NCBI GenBank assembly: GCA_017795085.1
Contig: CP051246.1
Location: 4,466,514 to 4,530,513, forward strand
Reading direction: 5' to 3'
DNA: 64,000 nucleotides
Origin: Salegentibacter sp.
GTDB lineage: Bacteria > Bacteroidota > Bacteroidia > Flavobacteriales > Flavobacteriaceae
Shown here piece by piece: positions 7,749 to 15,978 of the stretch. Position 1 is the stretch's first letter. Each line of letters begins with the position of its first letter. Under the pieces are notes generated by a model. It did no database searches. It saw only the letters and a list, made by a program, of their open reading frames with translations, and had not been told where the DNA came from. Position numbers and translations under genes: made by a program.

Positions 7749-10130
7749 ATGAAATCTGTATTATTTTTTATTGGAATTTTCTTTATTTCTTTTCAAACAA
7801 TAGCTCAAAGTTATACCTTAACCGGTAGGGTTACCGATGGGGGAGCTCCGTTGGAAGGGGTGGCGGTCATGGCTGTAGGTACAAGTGAGGGTGCCGAAAC
7901 CGATGCTAACGGAAATTATAGCTTAAAACTGGAAGAAGGTACTTATAACATGGTTTTTATGCACGGAAACCAAAAACGGGTGAAAGTGGAACTCTTTTCA
8001 GATAAAAGCCTTAATGTAGATATGGCCGATGCCCAGGAAGTTCTGGATGAAGTGCTGGTCTCATCGGTACGGGCTAGCGCCCAATCTCCCATTACTTTTA
8101 GTAATTTAACCAATGAAGAAATTGAAGATAGAAACCTTGGCCAGGATATCCCAATCCTTATGAATTATATGCCCAACGTGGTTAGCACTTCTGATGCTGG
8201 TGCGGGCGTAGGTTATACCGGAATTCGCGTACGGGGTAGCGATGCCACCCGGGTAAATGTAACCATTAACGGAATACCTTATAACGATGCTGAAAGTCAG
8301 GGAACTTTTTGGGTGAATTTAGGCGATTTTGCTTCGTCTGTTGAAAATATGCAATTGCAGCGTGGTGTGGGAACTTCTACCAATGGTGCGGGGGCTTTTG
8401 GTGCCAGTTTAAATATACTTACCGATGGATACCAGGAAGAAGCTTCAGCTGAGTTGGCCAATAGTTACGGGTCTTACAATACACATAAACATACGCTTAA
8501 ATTCAGTACCGGATTGATTGATGATCACTGGGAATTTGCCGGCCGGGTTTCGCAAATTAAAAGTGACGGCTATATAAACCGCGCAGAGAGTGATTTAAAA
8601 TCGTATTTTCTACAAGGGACCTATGTTGATGAAAATACCCTGGTAAAAGCGCTAAGCTTTGGGGGTAGTGAGCAGACTTACCAGGCCTGGCACGGAATAG
8701 ATTCTACCACACTTGCTAAGAACAGGAGATTTAACCCCGCAGGTCTCTATACTGAAAAAGATGGGGATACCTTATTCTACGATAATCAAACAGACAACTA
8801 TAAACAAGACCATTACCAGTTGCTTTGGAACCAGGAATACAATTCAAACTGGTCTTCAAACCTTGCTTTTCATTATACTTATGGAAGAGGTTATTACGAA
8901 GAATATGAAGAAGATGCTACTTTAGCTGAATTTGGCCTGGAACCTTTTCAGGCTGAGGGGGAAGAAGTAACAACTTCAGATTTAGTAGGAACTAAATGGC
9001 TGGATAATCATTTCTACGGAACCACTTTTGGTGTGAATTATCAAAATGCAAATTGGGATGTTAATCTCGGTGGGGGCTGGAATAAATATATCGGAGATCA
9101 TTTTGGGGAAGTGGTGTATACACGTTTTGCCCAAAATAACAACCCTTATGAACCTTATTACGAAAATACGGCTACCAAAACCGATTTTAATATTTACGGA
9201 AAGGCTAATTTCGCTATTTCAGACAAACTCGCTGCGTATGCCGATTTGCAATTGCGAACCATTACCTATGAAACCGAAGGGATGTTATCAGAAGGGGTGG
9301 AGTTTTTGGTCGATGATCGTTTTAATTTTTTCAATCCTAAAGCAGGACTTACCTATCAAATGAATACGGCCAATCAGTTTTATTTTTCTTATGCCCGGGC
9401 GCATCGTGAACCGAGTAGGACTGATTATGAAAATGGTGATCCCAAACCTGAAGAGCTAAACGATTTTGAATTAGGCTGGAGGTTAAATACCGCAAGTGTT
9501 CAGTTAAATACCAACTTGTATTATATGGATTACCAAAACCAATTGGTGTTAACCGGAGGGATTGATGATGTGGGGGCTTTTGTTAGGGAAAACAGTGGGA
9601 ATAGCTATCGCCTTGGTTTGGAAATAGACGCCACTATTAGTCTTTCTGATAAACTACGTGTAAAGCCAAACCTTTCTCTAAGTCGAAACCGAAATGTTGA
9701 TTTTATCTCTGCCTGGAACGGTATCCCCAGGGAATTTGGGGATACTGAAATTTCTTTCTCCCCTTCTATAGTTGCGGGAAATGCTATTGGATACTGCCTG
9801 ATTGATGGTTTAGAGCTTCGTCTGCTATCAAAATATGTAGGGGAGCAGTATATGAGTAATATAGAAACCGAATCTTCTAAACTCGACAGTTACTTTATTA
9901 ATGACTTTAATGTTCAGTATACCTGGAAAAATGCCTGGATGTTTAAAGAAATTGTTTTTACCGGCCTGATCAATAATATTTTTGGGGTAGAATATGTGTC
10001 CAATGGTTTCTACTACACTTATGATGTAGAAAATCCCAATTCAAATACTGGATTACAAACCTTGGATGAAGCCGGGTATTATCCCCAAGCCACCCGTAAT
10101 TACCTGGTAGGTGCTACTTTAAAGTTTTAG
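7749..10130 (+). CDS. TonB-dependent outer-membrane receptor, TPP-riboswitch controlled (probable thiamine uptake)
   Basis: A 793-residue receptor: signal peptide (1-20, ending TIAQS), a carboxypeptidase-regulatory-like beta-sandwich (about 22-95, LTGRVTDGGAPLEGVAV), a plug domain (about 105-225: IRVRGSDATRVNVTINGIPYND, then MQLQRGVGTSTNGAGAFGASLN), and a 22-strand-type barrel ending in aromatic VGATLKF. It moves a scarce ligand across the outer membrane using TonB energy. The riboswitch directly upstream makes thiamine or a thiamine derivative the likely ligand; TPP-controlled outer-membrane receptors are a known prediction in Bacteroidota. No inner-membrane thiamine transporter follows in this window. 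Confidence 0.93.
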   Translation: MKSVLFFIGIFFISFQTIAQSYTLTGRVTDGGAPLEGVAVMAVGTSEGAETDANGNYSLKLEEGTYNMVFMHGNQKRVKVELFSDKSLNVDMADAQEVLDEVLVSSVRASAQSPITFSNLTNEEIEDRNLGQDIPILMNYMPNVVSTSDAGAGVGYTGIRVRGSDATRVNVTINGIPYNDAESQGTFWVNLGDFASSVENMQLQRGVGTSTNGAGAFGASLNILTDGYQEEASAELANSYGSYNTHKHTLKFSTGLIDDHWEFAGRVSQIKSDGYINRAESDLKSYFLQGTYVDENTLVKALSFGGSEQTYQAWHGIDSTTLAKNRRFNPAGLYTEKDGDTLFYDNQTDNYKQDHYQLLWNQEYNSNWSSNLAFHYTYGRGYYEEYEEDATLAEFGLEPFQAEGEEVTTSDLVGTKWLDNHFYGTTFGVNYQNANWDVNLGGGWNKYIGDHFGEVVYTRFAQNNNPYEPYYENTATKTDFNIYGKANFAISDKLAAYADLQLRTITYETEGMLSEGVEFLVDDRFNFFNPKAGLTYQMNTANQFYFSYARAHREPSRTDYENGDPKPEELNDFELGWRLNTASVQLNTNLYYMDYQNQLVLTGGIDDVGAFVRENSGNSYRLGLEIDATISLSDKLRVKPNLSLSRNRNVDFISAWNGIPREFGDTEISFSPSIVAGNAIGYCLIDGLELRLLSKYVGEQYMSNIETESSKLDSYFINDFNVQYTWKNAWMFKEIVFTGLINNIFGVEYVSNGFYYTYDVENPNSNTGLQTLDEAGYYPQATRNYLVGATLKF

Positions 10131-10143
10131 TTTGTTTGTCTAT

Positions 10144-10178
10144 AAGCCTTTCTCCTCCTTTGTGGGAGAGAGGCTTTT
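10144..10178. terminator. bidirectional terminator between receptor and lipoprotein genes
   Basis: AAGCCT and AGGCTT flank an interrupted TCTC/GAGA stem, with TTTT on the plus side. It serves the convergent receptor gene and abuts the stop of the minus-strand lipoprotein gene. Confidence 0.6.
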
Positions 10179-10608
10179 AGTTATAAATCTCAATCATATT
10201 TCCGCGGCGTTCTAAGCGGTAGGGTTTTAACGAATATTGTCCGTCACCTTCAGTAAGCTCGCCTGTAATAATATTGTATTCATTGCCGTCTTCACAATTG
10301 CATTTAGCGGTAATCCCTTCAACTTCCATTGCCGAGCAATCATTTGGCGGGTGATTGGGGTCACTTAATTCAAAAGCGGTGTATTGAGTGTTGTCGATGT
10401 TGTAAATTACCACACCGCGAATTCCATAGTTATAGGTAACATAAGAATTTCCCGGAAATTGCAAATTATTGTATTCTGGCAAATCCAGGTTAAGTTGCAT
10501 TCTGAAATGTAAATCGGGTAGGTTTGGATTGTTTATCCGGTTTTGATCATCGCTCGAACAGGAGGTCAGTAAAATGGCACAAAGCAAATAAAAAAGAGGT
10601 TTTTTCAT
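10177..10608 (-). CDS. lipoprotein with degenerate Rieske-like domain
   Basis: A 143-residue lipoprotein: lipobox LLTSC with C17 as lipidated Cys, followed by SSDD. The C-terminal half reads like a Rieske domain (C91 in PPNDCSAMEV, then CNCEDGNEYNIITGEL at 103-118, then YSLKPYRLERRGNMIEI), with the same spacing and the same end as the usual CxH…CPCHGS.F…G.V..GPA..PL..Y. The two ligand cysteines (C91, C103) and C105 are retained, but both histidine positions are replaced (A93, E106). It therefore probably cannot hold a [2Fe-2S] cluster and may be a structural relic. The Rieske relation is my inference from pattern; the lipoprotein call is firm. Confidence 0.75.
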   Translation of the reverse strand: MKKPLFYLLCAILLTSCSSDDQNRINNPNLPDLHFRMQLNLDLPEYNNLQFPGNSYVTYNYGIRGVVIYNIDNTQYTAFELSDPNHPPNDCSAMEVEGITAKCNCEDGNEYNIITGELTEGDGQYSLKPYRLERRGNMIEIYN

Positions 10609-10655
10609 ATAGAAATTTTTTCCGGTTTTCCGGAATATTCTGCAAAATAATAAAA

Positions 10656-10686
10656 TTGCTTTTCACGCTTAAAATCTTTATATTTG
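10656..10686 (+). promoter_or_regulatory. greA promoter
   Basis: TTG (10656-10658), 20-bp spacer, TATATTTG (10679-10686). The predicted start point is about 10691, three bases before the leader hairpin. Confidence 0.75.
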
Positions 10687-10693
10687 TTTTAGC

Positions 10694-10721
10694 AAAAATC
10701 CCGTCGCGCATGGGATTTTTT
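10694..10721 (+). promoter_or_regulatory. terminator-like hairpin in the greA leader
   Basis: AAAAATCCC (10694-10702) and GGGATTTTT (10712-10720) form a perfect 9-bp stem around a 9-base GC-rich loop, and the descending arm ends in six T. It lies between the greA promoter and the start codon at 10745, occupying most of the roughly 54-nt leader. It could cause early termination or cap the 5' end of the message. Confidence 0.65.
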
Positions 10722-10744
10722 GTATTTATATAAACGATGAAGTT

Positions 10745-11221
10745 ATGAGCAAAGTATCTTATTATACTGAAGAAGGTTTGAAAAAGCTCAGGGACGAGCT
10801 TAATCACCTGAAAGATGTAGAGCGACCTAAGGCTTCCCAGGCTATTGCCGAAGCCCGCGATAAAGGGGATTTGAGTGAGAATGCTGAATATGATGCGGCC
10901 AAAGAAGCGCAGGGCTTACTGGAGATGAAGATTTCAAAAATGGAAGAAGTTGTGGCCAATGCCAGGCTAATAGACGAATCTAAACTGGATACTTCAAAAG
11001 CACTGGTACATTCTTTTGTACGTATTAAAAATCAGGCCACTGGCGCCGAAGTGAAATATAAACTGGTAGCCCAAAGTGAAGCCGATTTAAAATCAGGCAA
11101 AATCTCGGTAGATTCCCCTATCGGAAAAGGACTTTTAGGAAAAAAAGAAGGGGAGCTTGCCGAAATTGATGTGCCAACCGGGAAGATGAAATTTGAAATT
11201 CTTGAAATATGGAGAGAATAA
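10745..11221 (+). CDS. greA: transcription elongation factor GreA
   Basis: A 158-residue protein of normal GreA length. The N-terminal coiled coil (about 1-75) has YYTEEGLKKLRDELNHLK, the SQAIAEARDKGDLSENAEYDAAKEAQ tip region that reaches into the RNA polymerase secondary channel (acidic residues near 40-45), and a C-terminal FKBP-like domain (80-158, with SPIGKGLLGKKEGELAEI). It rescues backtracked polymerase by stimulating transcript cleavage. It is transcribed alone, with its own promoter, a hairpin leader and a strong terminator (11246-11297). Confidence 0.97.
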   Translation: MSKVSYYTEEGLKKLRDELNHLKDVERPKASQAIAEARDKGDLSENAEYDAAKEAQGLLEMKISKMEEVVANARLIDESKLDTSKALVHSFVRIKNQATGAEVKYKLVAQSEADLKSGKISVDSPIGKGLLGKKEGELAEIDVPTGKMKFEILEIWRE

Positions 11222-11245
11222 TAAAATTTCTTTAACACAAAAAAG

Positions 11246-11297
11246 AAATCCTTTTCCAATTCCTTTAACTAAAGGTTTTTGAAAAGGATTTTATTTT
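11246..11297 (+). terminator. greA terminator
   Basis: AAATCCTTTTC and GAAAAGGATTT pair over 11 bp with an inner CCTTTA/TAAAGG stem, followed by TATTTTTAT. Confidence 0.85.
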
Positions 11298-11324
11298 TAT
11301 AGCAACTAATCAAATTTTGAAATT

Positions 11325-11714
11325 ATGTCCACCATTTTTAGTAAAATCATTCACGATGAAATTCCAGCCTATAAGGTAGCAGAAGATAGTCAGTTTCTTG
11401 CTTTTTTGGATATCAGTCCAAATGCTAAAGGCCATACGCTTTGTATTCCGAAGAAAGAAGTGAATAAAATTTTTGATTTAGAGGAAGAAATGTACCAGGA
11501 GTTGATGCGTTTTTCCCGAAAAGTTGGAATGGCACTGGAAAAAACCATTCCCTGTAAACGAGTAGGTATGGCAGTGGTAGGTCTTGAAGTTCCACACGTG
11601 CACGTCCACCTTATTCCGTTAAATTCAATGGAGGATATGGATTTTTCTAATGAAGTGAAAATGAGTGAGGAGGAATTTAAAGAACTCGCCCAAAGTATTC
11701 ATGTAAATTTATAA
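11325..11714 (+). CDS. HIT family (histidine triad) nucleotide-binding protein
   Basis: A 129-residue protein with the histidine triad HVHVHLIPL (H91, H93, H95) and the N-terminal wording IFSKIIHDEIPAYKVAED typical of HINT-like hydrolases, which cleave nucleoside phosphoramidates or related nucleotide conjugates. It is full length for the family and cytosolic. The stop codon shares one base with the ATG of the following thioesterase gene (TAATG), so the two are translationally coupled. Its physiological substrate cannot be read from sequence. Confidence 0.93.
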   Translation: MSTIFSKIIHDEIPAYKVAEDSQFLAFLDISPNAKGHTLCIPKKEVNKIFDLEEEMYQELMRFSRKVGMALEKTIPCKRVGMAVVGLEVPHVHVHLIPLNSMEDMDFSNEVKMSEEEFKELAQSIHVNL

Positions 11715-12124
11715 TGAGCCGAACCGATTTTAGACTTAGCCTTGAATTACGCATAGACTGGAGTGATTTGGATATGTATAAACATGTAAATAACGTATCG
11801 TTTATGCGCTATTTGCAATCGGGTAGGGTGAATTTTTGGGAAGCTACCGGTATTTATAAAACTTATGAAAATACCAATAAGGGTACCATGCTGGTTTCTA
11901 CTCATTGTGATTTTAAAAGCCCGCTTTTTTACCCCGGAAAAGCTATTGTAAAAACCCGGCTTGATTTTATAAAAAATTCCAGTTTTGGACTGGAGCATCA
12001 TATTTTAAATAAAAAAGGGGTACTATGTGCGGTTGGAAAAGATGTAGTAGTTTGTTTTGATTTTTCTGAGAATAAAACTTTCCGAATCCCCGATGATCTT
12101 AGGGAAAAACTAGAGCAATTTTAA
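11714..12124 (+). CDS. acyl-CoA thioesterase, hotdog (4HBT) family
   Basis: A 136-residue single hotdog domain. The segment IDWSDLDMYKHVNNVSFMRYLQ is the 4HBT signature, with the Asp in SDLDMYKHVNN as the presumed catalytic residue and the helix after it carrying the family HVNN motif. Such enzymes hydrolyse acyl-CoA or aryl-CoA thioesters in the cytoplasm. Start ATG overlaps the stop of the HIT gene by one base. Acyl specificity is unknown. Confidence 0.88.
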   Translation: MSRTDFRLSLELRIDWSDLDMYKHVNNVSFMRYLQSGRVNFWEATGIYKTYENTNKGTMLVSTHCDFKSPLFYPGKAIVKTRLDFIKNSSFGLEHHILNKKGVLCAVGKDVVVCFDFSENKTFRIPDDLREKLEQF

Positions 12125-12215
12125 CTTCCTGAAAGCAAAGTATATTGTGAATTATAAAAATTTCACATAGAGCCAGTCGAGATTTTTTGTGATTTGATTT
12201 TAAATACAATAAAGA

Positions 12216-13379
12216 TCAGGATGTTGCTGGGTCCAGTTTCTTTAAAGCAATTCTAAAAGTAGTTCCCTTATTGATTTCACTTTGGCTCACTTTTATTCTT
12301 CCAAGATGATATTCTTCAATAATTCTTTTAGCCAGGGAGAGTCCAAGCCCCCAACCACGTTTTTTAGTAGTATGCCCGGGCTCGAAAATCTCTTTCCACT
12401 TACTTTTATCAATACCTTTTCCGGTGTCTTTTATATAAATATGGGCCCAATTATTATCCTGTTTAATTGCAATGGTCAGGGTGCCTTTTCCTCGCATGGC
12501 ATCTATGGCATTTTTTACGAGGTTTTCAATGGTCCAACTGTAAAGTTGAGTGTTGAGTTCCACAAAAATAGGTTCTTTGGGTTTTTTAAGTTGAAATTTG
12601 ATGAGGTTTGAAGAACGTACTTTTAAATATTCAAAACTTTCCTGGGTAGCAGTTACAATGTCGGTTTTTTCAAATAATGGAGCCGAACCTATTTTTGAGA
12701 AACGTTCGGTAATGGTTTTTAAGCGGTCAATATCTTTTTCCATTTCTTCTACGTAAGACGGGTTGATATTTTCAGTCTTTAAAATTTCAGTCCAGCCAAT
12801 TAAGGAAGAAAGAGGGGTGCCTATTTGATGGGCGGTTTCTTTGGCCATTCCGGCCCAAAGTTTATTTTGATCGCTGGTTTTTGTGGTGGTATAAAAAAAG
12901 TAAACCACACCTATAAAGAGAAAGCCGATTAAAGTTAAACCAATGGGATAATACTTTAATTTATTAAGCGTGGGGGAGTTTCCGTAATAAACATATTGCT
13001 GTTGTCCTTCGCCTAGATTTATAATAATTGGCTCATTTTCTGCTTTTATACCGGCCAGGAAACGATTTGCTTTTTCGTCATCACTAATAATGGAGGGGTC
13101 AATATTGGTAGTAGAAATAATTTGCCCCTTAGCATTGGTGTGAATAATTGGAATGGTGGTATTGTTATTAAGGATTTCAAGAATAAGTTCCAGTTCAGAA
13201 TCTTCGGTAGCTCTGTCAAGTTCTTTCTGCGCTTTGGCCCATATATTCATTTTAGACCTTTCATCTTCTTTTAAGCGCTGGAAGAAAATAGACGTATTCC
13301 AAAGCACTAAAACGGTTACCACCAGGCAAGAGACAATAATAAACCAGCGGTTAAACTTTCGCTCATCAGTAAAATCCAT
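12216..13379 (-). CDS. membrane sensor histidine kinase, orphan
   Basis: A 387-residue kinase: TM1 (12-33), a roughly 110-residue extracytoplasmic sensor, TM2 (145-163), HisKA with H184 (AKETAHQIGTPLSSLIGWTEIL) and HATPase_c (N box NLVKNAIDAM, G1 DTGKGID, G2 GWGLGLSLAKRI). The HQIGTPLSS variant of the H box is familiar from Bacteroidota kinases. It has no HAMP, receiver or HPt domain. No response regulator lies next to it (thioesterase and flavin reductase flank it), so its partner is elsewhere. Confidence 0.92.
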   Translation of the reverse strand: MDFTDERKFNRWFIIVSCLVVTVLVLWNTSIFFQRLKEDERSKMNIWAKAQKELDRATEDSELELILEILNNNTTIPIIHTNAKGQIISTTNIDPSIISDDEKANRFLAGIKAENEPIIINLGEGQQQYVYYGNSPTLNKLKYYPIGLTLIGFLFIGVVYFFYTTTKTSDQNKLWAGMAKETAHQIGTPLSSLIGWTEILKTENINPSYVEEMEKDIDRLKTITERFSKIGSAPLFEKTDIVTATQESFEYLKVRSSNLIKFQLKKPKEPIFVELNTQLYSWTIENLVKNAIDAMRGKGTLTIAIKQDNNWAHIYIKDTGKGIDKSKWKEIFEPGHTTKKRGWGLGLSLAKRIIEEYHLGRIKVSQSEINKGTTFRIALKKLDPATS

Positions 13380-13471
13380 ATGAATACGGTGAAATTCGGG
13401 TTTTAAAGATAAGCGTTTTTAAATAGAAATTATTGCAGGGTAGGTGCTTTTCATTTCGGGATGGGTTTCGT

Positions 13472-13479
13472 TACCTTTG
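13472..13479 (+). promoter_or_regulatory. promoter -7 element of flavin reductase gene
   Basis: TACCTTTG matches TAnnTTTG and lies 14 bp before the ATG at 13494; a weak CTTTTC occupies the -33 area. Confidence 0.5.
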
Positions 13480-13493
13480 TCAAAATTTAAAAT

Positions 13494-14366
13494 ATGCTGA
13501 GTATCGTTCCCGGTGAAATAAGTACCGGAAAATTGCATCAATACCTGCTTGGGGCGGTAGGGCCTAGACCTATCGCTTTTGCCAGTACCATTGATGAACA
13601 AGGCAGGCCAAACCTTTCGCCGTTTAGCTTTTTTAATGTTTTTGGTTCTAATCCGCCGACTTTGATTTTTTCACCGGCACGACGCGGAAGGGATAATACG
13701 GTAAAGCATACCTATAATAATGTGAAAGCCGTTGATGAGGTTGTAATCAATATTGTGAATTATGATATCGTACAGCAAATGTCACTATCCAGTACCGAAT
13801 ATGCAGAAGGGGTAAACGAATTTGAAAAAAGCGGGTTAACCTCATTAAAATCTGATTTAATAAAACCCTTTCGGGTAAAAGAATCGCCGGTTCAGTTCGA
13901 ATGTAAAGTTAAGAAGGTTGTTGAGTTAGGGCAGGAAGGTGGCGCCGGAAATCTTGTGATTTGTGAAGTGCTGAAAATGCATATTAATGAAGCTGTTTTA
14001 GATGAAAATGGATATATCAATCAGTATAAAATAGACCAGGTGGCACGTATGGGGGGCAACTGGTACACTCGTGCCAATATGGGAATGTTTGAAGTACCAA
14101 AACCCCTGGCTAATTTAGGAATAGGGGTTGATGGAATCCCTTCGGAAATAAAAACCAGTAAGGTTTTAACCGGAAATGATTTAGGGAAACTCGGCAACAT
14201 AGAAAACTTGCCTTCTGCTGAACAAATCGATATATTTATCGCAGAAAATAAAGAGGTTAGAATGCTTTTAAAAGAACAGCATACAGAAAAAATACATAAA
14301 AGAGCACAGGAATTTCTTGAGAAAGACCAGGTTTTAGAAGCCTGGAAAATACTATTAGCAAAATAA
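13494..14366 (+). CDS. flavin reductase family protein (FMN-binding split barrel)
   Basis: A 290-residue cytosolic protein. The N-terminal 200 residues form a flavin-reductase-like split barrel (YLLGAVGPRPIAFASTIDEQG, LSPFSFFNVFGSNPPTLIFSP, then VINIVNYD), with the PRPIAFAST and SPFSFFN motifs that hold FMN. The C-terminal 80 residues are helical and family specific. It probably uses NAD(P)H-reduced flavin, but the acceptor is not known. Five bases separate it from the DUF3127 gene downstream, so they are likely cotranscribed. Confidence 0.9.
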   Translation: MLSIVPGEISTGKLHQYLLGAVGPRPIAFASTIDEQGRPNLSPFSFFNVFGSNPPTLIFSPARRGRDNTVKHTYNNVKAVDEVVINIVNYDIVQQMSLSSTEYAEGVNEFEKSGLTSLKSDLIKPFRVKESPVQFECKVKKVVELGQEGGAGNLVICEVLKMHINEAVLDENGYINQYKIDQVARMGGNWYTRANMGMFEVPKPLANLGIGVDGIPSEIKTSKVLTGNDLGKLGNIENLPSAEQIDIFIAENKEVRMLLKEQHTEKIHKRAQEFLEKDQVLEAWKILLAK

Positions 14367-14371
14367 GAATT

Positions 14372-14743
14372 ATGGAAGTACAAGGAAAGATTAAATTGAT
14401 TGGAGAAACCAAAACTTTTGGGAATAACGGGTTTCAAAAAAGAGAGGTGGTAGTGACCACAGAAGAGCAATATCCACAGCACTTATTAATTGAATTTGTG
14501 CAGGACAAAACAGGATTATTGGATAGTTACCAGGTAGGACAGCCGGTGAAAATCGGAATAAATTTACGGGGTCGCGAATGGGTGAGCCCCCAAGGAGAAA
14601 CTAAATTTTTTAACTCTATTCAGGGTTGGCGAATTGAAAATCTGGCGGATCAACAACCACAAAATGAGCAGGTGCCGCCTCCAGATCAGTTTGAGCCGGC
14701 CAATAATTTAAATGAAGAAGATTATGACGATCTTCCGTTTTAA
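14372..14743 (+). CDS. DUF3127 domain protein
   Basis: A 123-residue protein starting MEVQGKIKLIGETKTFGNNGF.KRE, with a compact OB-like beta barrel to about residue 90 (FNSIQGWRIEN) and an acidic, Q/P-rich tail ending EEDYDDLPF. The layout (OB-like core plus acidic tail ending in a hydrophobic tip) looks like a single-stranded DNA-binding protein. DUF3127 is a Bacteroidota family without an assigned role as far as I know. It is cotranscribed with the flavin reductase and followed by a strong terminator. Confidence 0.88.
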   Translation: MEVQGKIKLIGETKTFGNNGFQKREVVVTTEEQYPQHLLIEFVQDKTGLLDSYQVGQPVKIGINLRGREWVSPQGETKFFNSIQGWRIENLADQQPQNEQVPPPDQFEPANNLNEEDYDDLPF

Positions 14744-14768
14744 GGTTTGAAATAATTTAATGTATTTT

Positions 14769-14795
14769 AAAGCCCGGTTTGTTGCCGGGCTTTTT
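14769..14795 (+). terminator. terminator after DUF3127 gene
   Basis: AAAGCCCGG and CCGGGCTTT form a perfect 9-bp stem with loop TTTGTTG, followed by TT. Confidence 0.9.
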
Positions 14796-14806
14796 AAATT
14801 TTTCCT

Positions 14807-15445
14807 ATGATTTTTCTAAAACCTGAAGATGATTTCCCACCTGTATATTACGCTACTTCCGATGGTTTGCTGGCCGTGGGTGGAAAATTGAATGTACCGA
14901 CTCTAAAACGGGCTTATAATCGCGGTATCTTCCCTTGGTACAGTGAAGGTCAACCGATTTTGTGGTGGAGTCCCGACCCGCGTATGGTGCTTTTCCCGGA
15001 AAAGCTGAAGGTTTCTAAAAGTATGCGGCAATTGCTTCGAAAAGAAGCTTTTCAGGTAAGTTTTAATACCGATTTTAAAAGTGTTATTGCGAATTGCGCA
15101 GCAGTAAAAAGGCTCGGTCAAAGCGATACCTGGATTACCCCTGAAATTCAAAAAACTTATTGCGAGCTTCATAAATTGGGAGTTGCCCACTCGGTTGAGG
15201 TTTGGAAAGGAGGAAAACTGGTGGGTGGATTATATGGTATTTACCTGAAAGAAAAATCTGTTTTTTGTGGTGAAAGTATGTTTTCCACTCATAGTAATGC
15301 CTCAAAATACGGGTTTATAAAACTGATTGAAAAACTCAAAGAGGAATATGTTAAGCTTGTTGATTGCCAGGTGTACACCCGGCATCTGGAAAGTTTGGGG
15401 GCAGAAGAAATTTCCAGGGAAGAATTTTTAGCGTATTTGGGATAA
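14807..15445 (+). CDS. aat: leucyl/phenylalanyl-tRNA--protein transferase
   Basis: A 212-residue Aat enzyme, which adds Leu or Phe to proteins with N-terminal Lys or Arg and so feeds the ClpS/ClpAP N-end rule pathway. Diagnostic segments are FPPVYYATSDGLLAVGG, the RGIFPWYSEGQPILWWSPDPRMVL core, SDTWITPEIQKTY, GLYGIYLKEKSVFCGESMFS and the late LVDCQVYTRHLESLGAEEISR. Length is normal. It starts 12 bp after the preceding terminator. Confidence 0.96.
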   Translation: MIFLKPEDDFPPVYYATSDGLLAVGGKLNVPTLKRAYNRGIFPWYSEGQPILWWSPDPRMVLFPEKLKVSKSMRQLLRKEAFQVSFNTDFKSVIANCAAVKRLGQSDTWITPEIQKTYCELHKLGVAHSVEVWKGGKLVGGLYGIYLKEKSVFCGESMFSTHSNASKYGFIKLIEKLKEEYVKLVDCQVYTRHLESLGAEEISREEFLAYLG

Positions 15446-15471
15446 TTTTATATTTTTAACAAAAATAGTTA

Positions 15472-15888
15472 ATGAAAAGAGTCTTACTTTTTTTGATTTC
15501 GTTTTTTTTGATTATTGCTTGTAATAAGGATGAAACCCCTGAGAAAATAGAGGAGGCCAGGGTAGAATCGGAGCTGGAATATTTTAATTACGAAATGGAC
15601 CTGGAGGCTGAAACCTTTACCATGGAATATAAAATTATCCATACCAATTTATCGAGTTTCGATGTTAAAGGGACTTCCCGCGTAGAACTCACTACTACCG
15701 ACCCTGAAGAATTTACTGTTGCTAGGGTACAAATGCCACCTCCTTGCCCCGAAATAAAGGCCGGGGAAAGCTGTGTGGAAGCATTAAAAGAAACGGGAGA
15801 ATTAGGAGTTGAAGAACTTGAAGATCCGGAAAATTTTCAGTGGGAAATCGCTGCCTATTATTTTATCGTAACTGAGGAAATCCGTTAA
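15472..15888 (+). CDS. hypothetical lipoprotein
   Basis: A 138-residue protein with a lipoprotein signal (MKRVLLFLISFFLIIAC, lipid Cys 17) followed by NKDE. The mature part is acidic with alternating strands (FTMEYKIIHTNLSSF, SRVELTTTDPEEF), which suggests a small beta domain. Two cysteines (PPCPEIKAGESC) could form a disulfide. I do not recognise a family. It follows aat by 26 bp and is convergent with the DUF2490 gene. Confidence 0.7.
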   Translation: MKRVLLFLISFFLIIACNKDETPEKIEEARVESELEYFNYEMDLEAETFTMEYKIIHTNLSSFDVKGTSRVELTTTDPEEFTVARVQMPPPCPEIKAGESCVEALKETGELGVEELEDPENFQWEIAAYYFIVTEEIR

Positions 15889-15978
15889 ACCTTTTGGGGT
15901 TAGGAAGCTTTTACTGAAATCCCCGGGGAAGAATTCCTAAAATATGTAGGTAGTTCTATATAAATTGATTTTAGAGCA

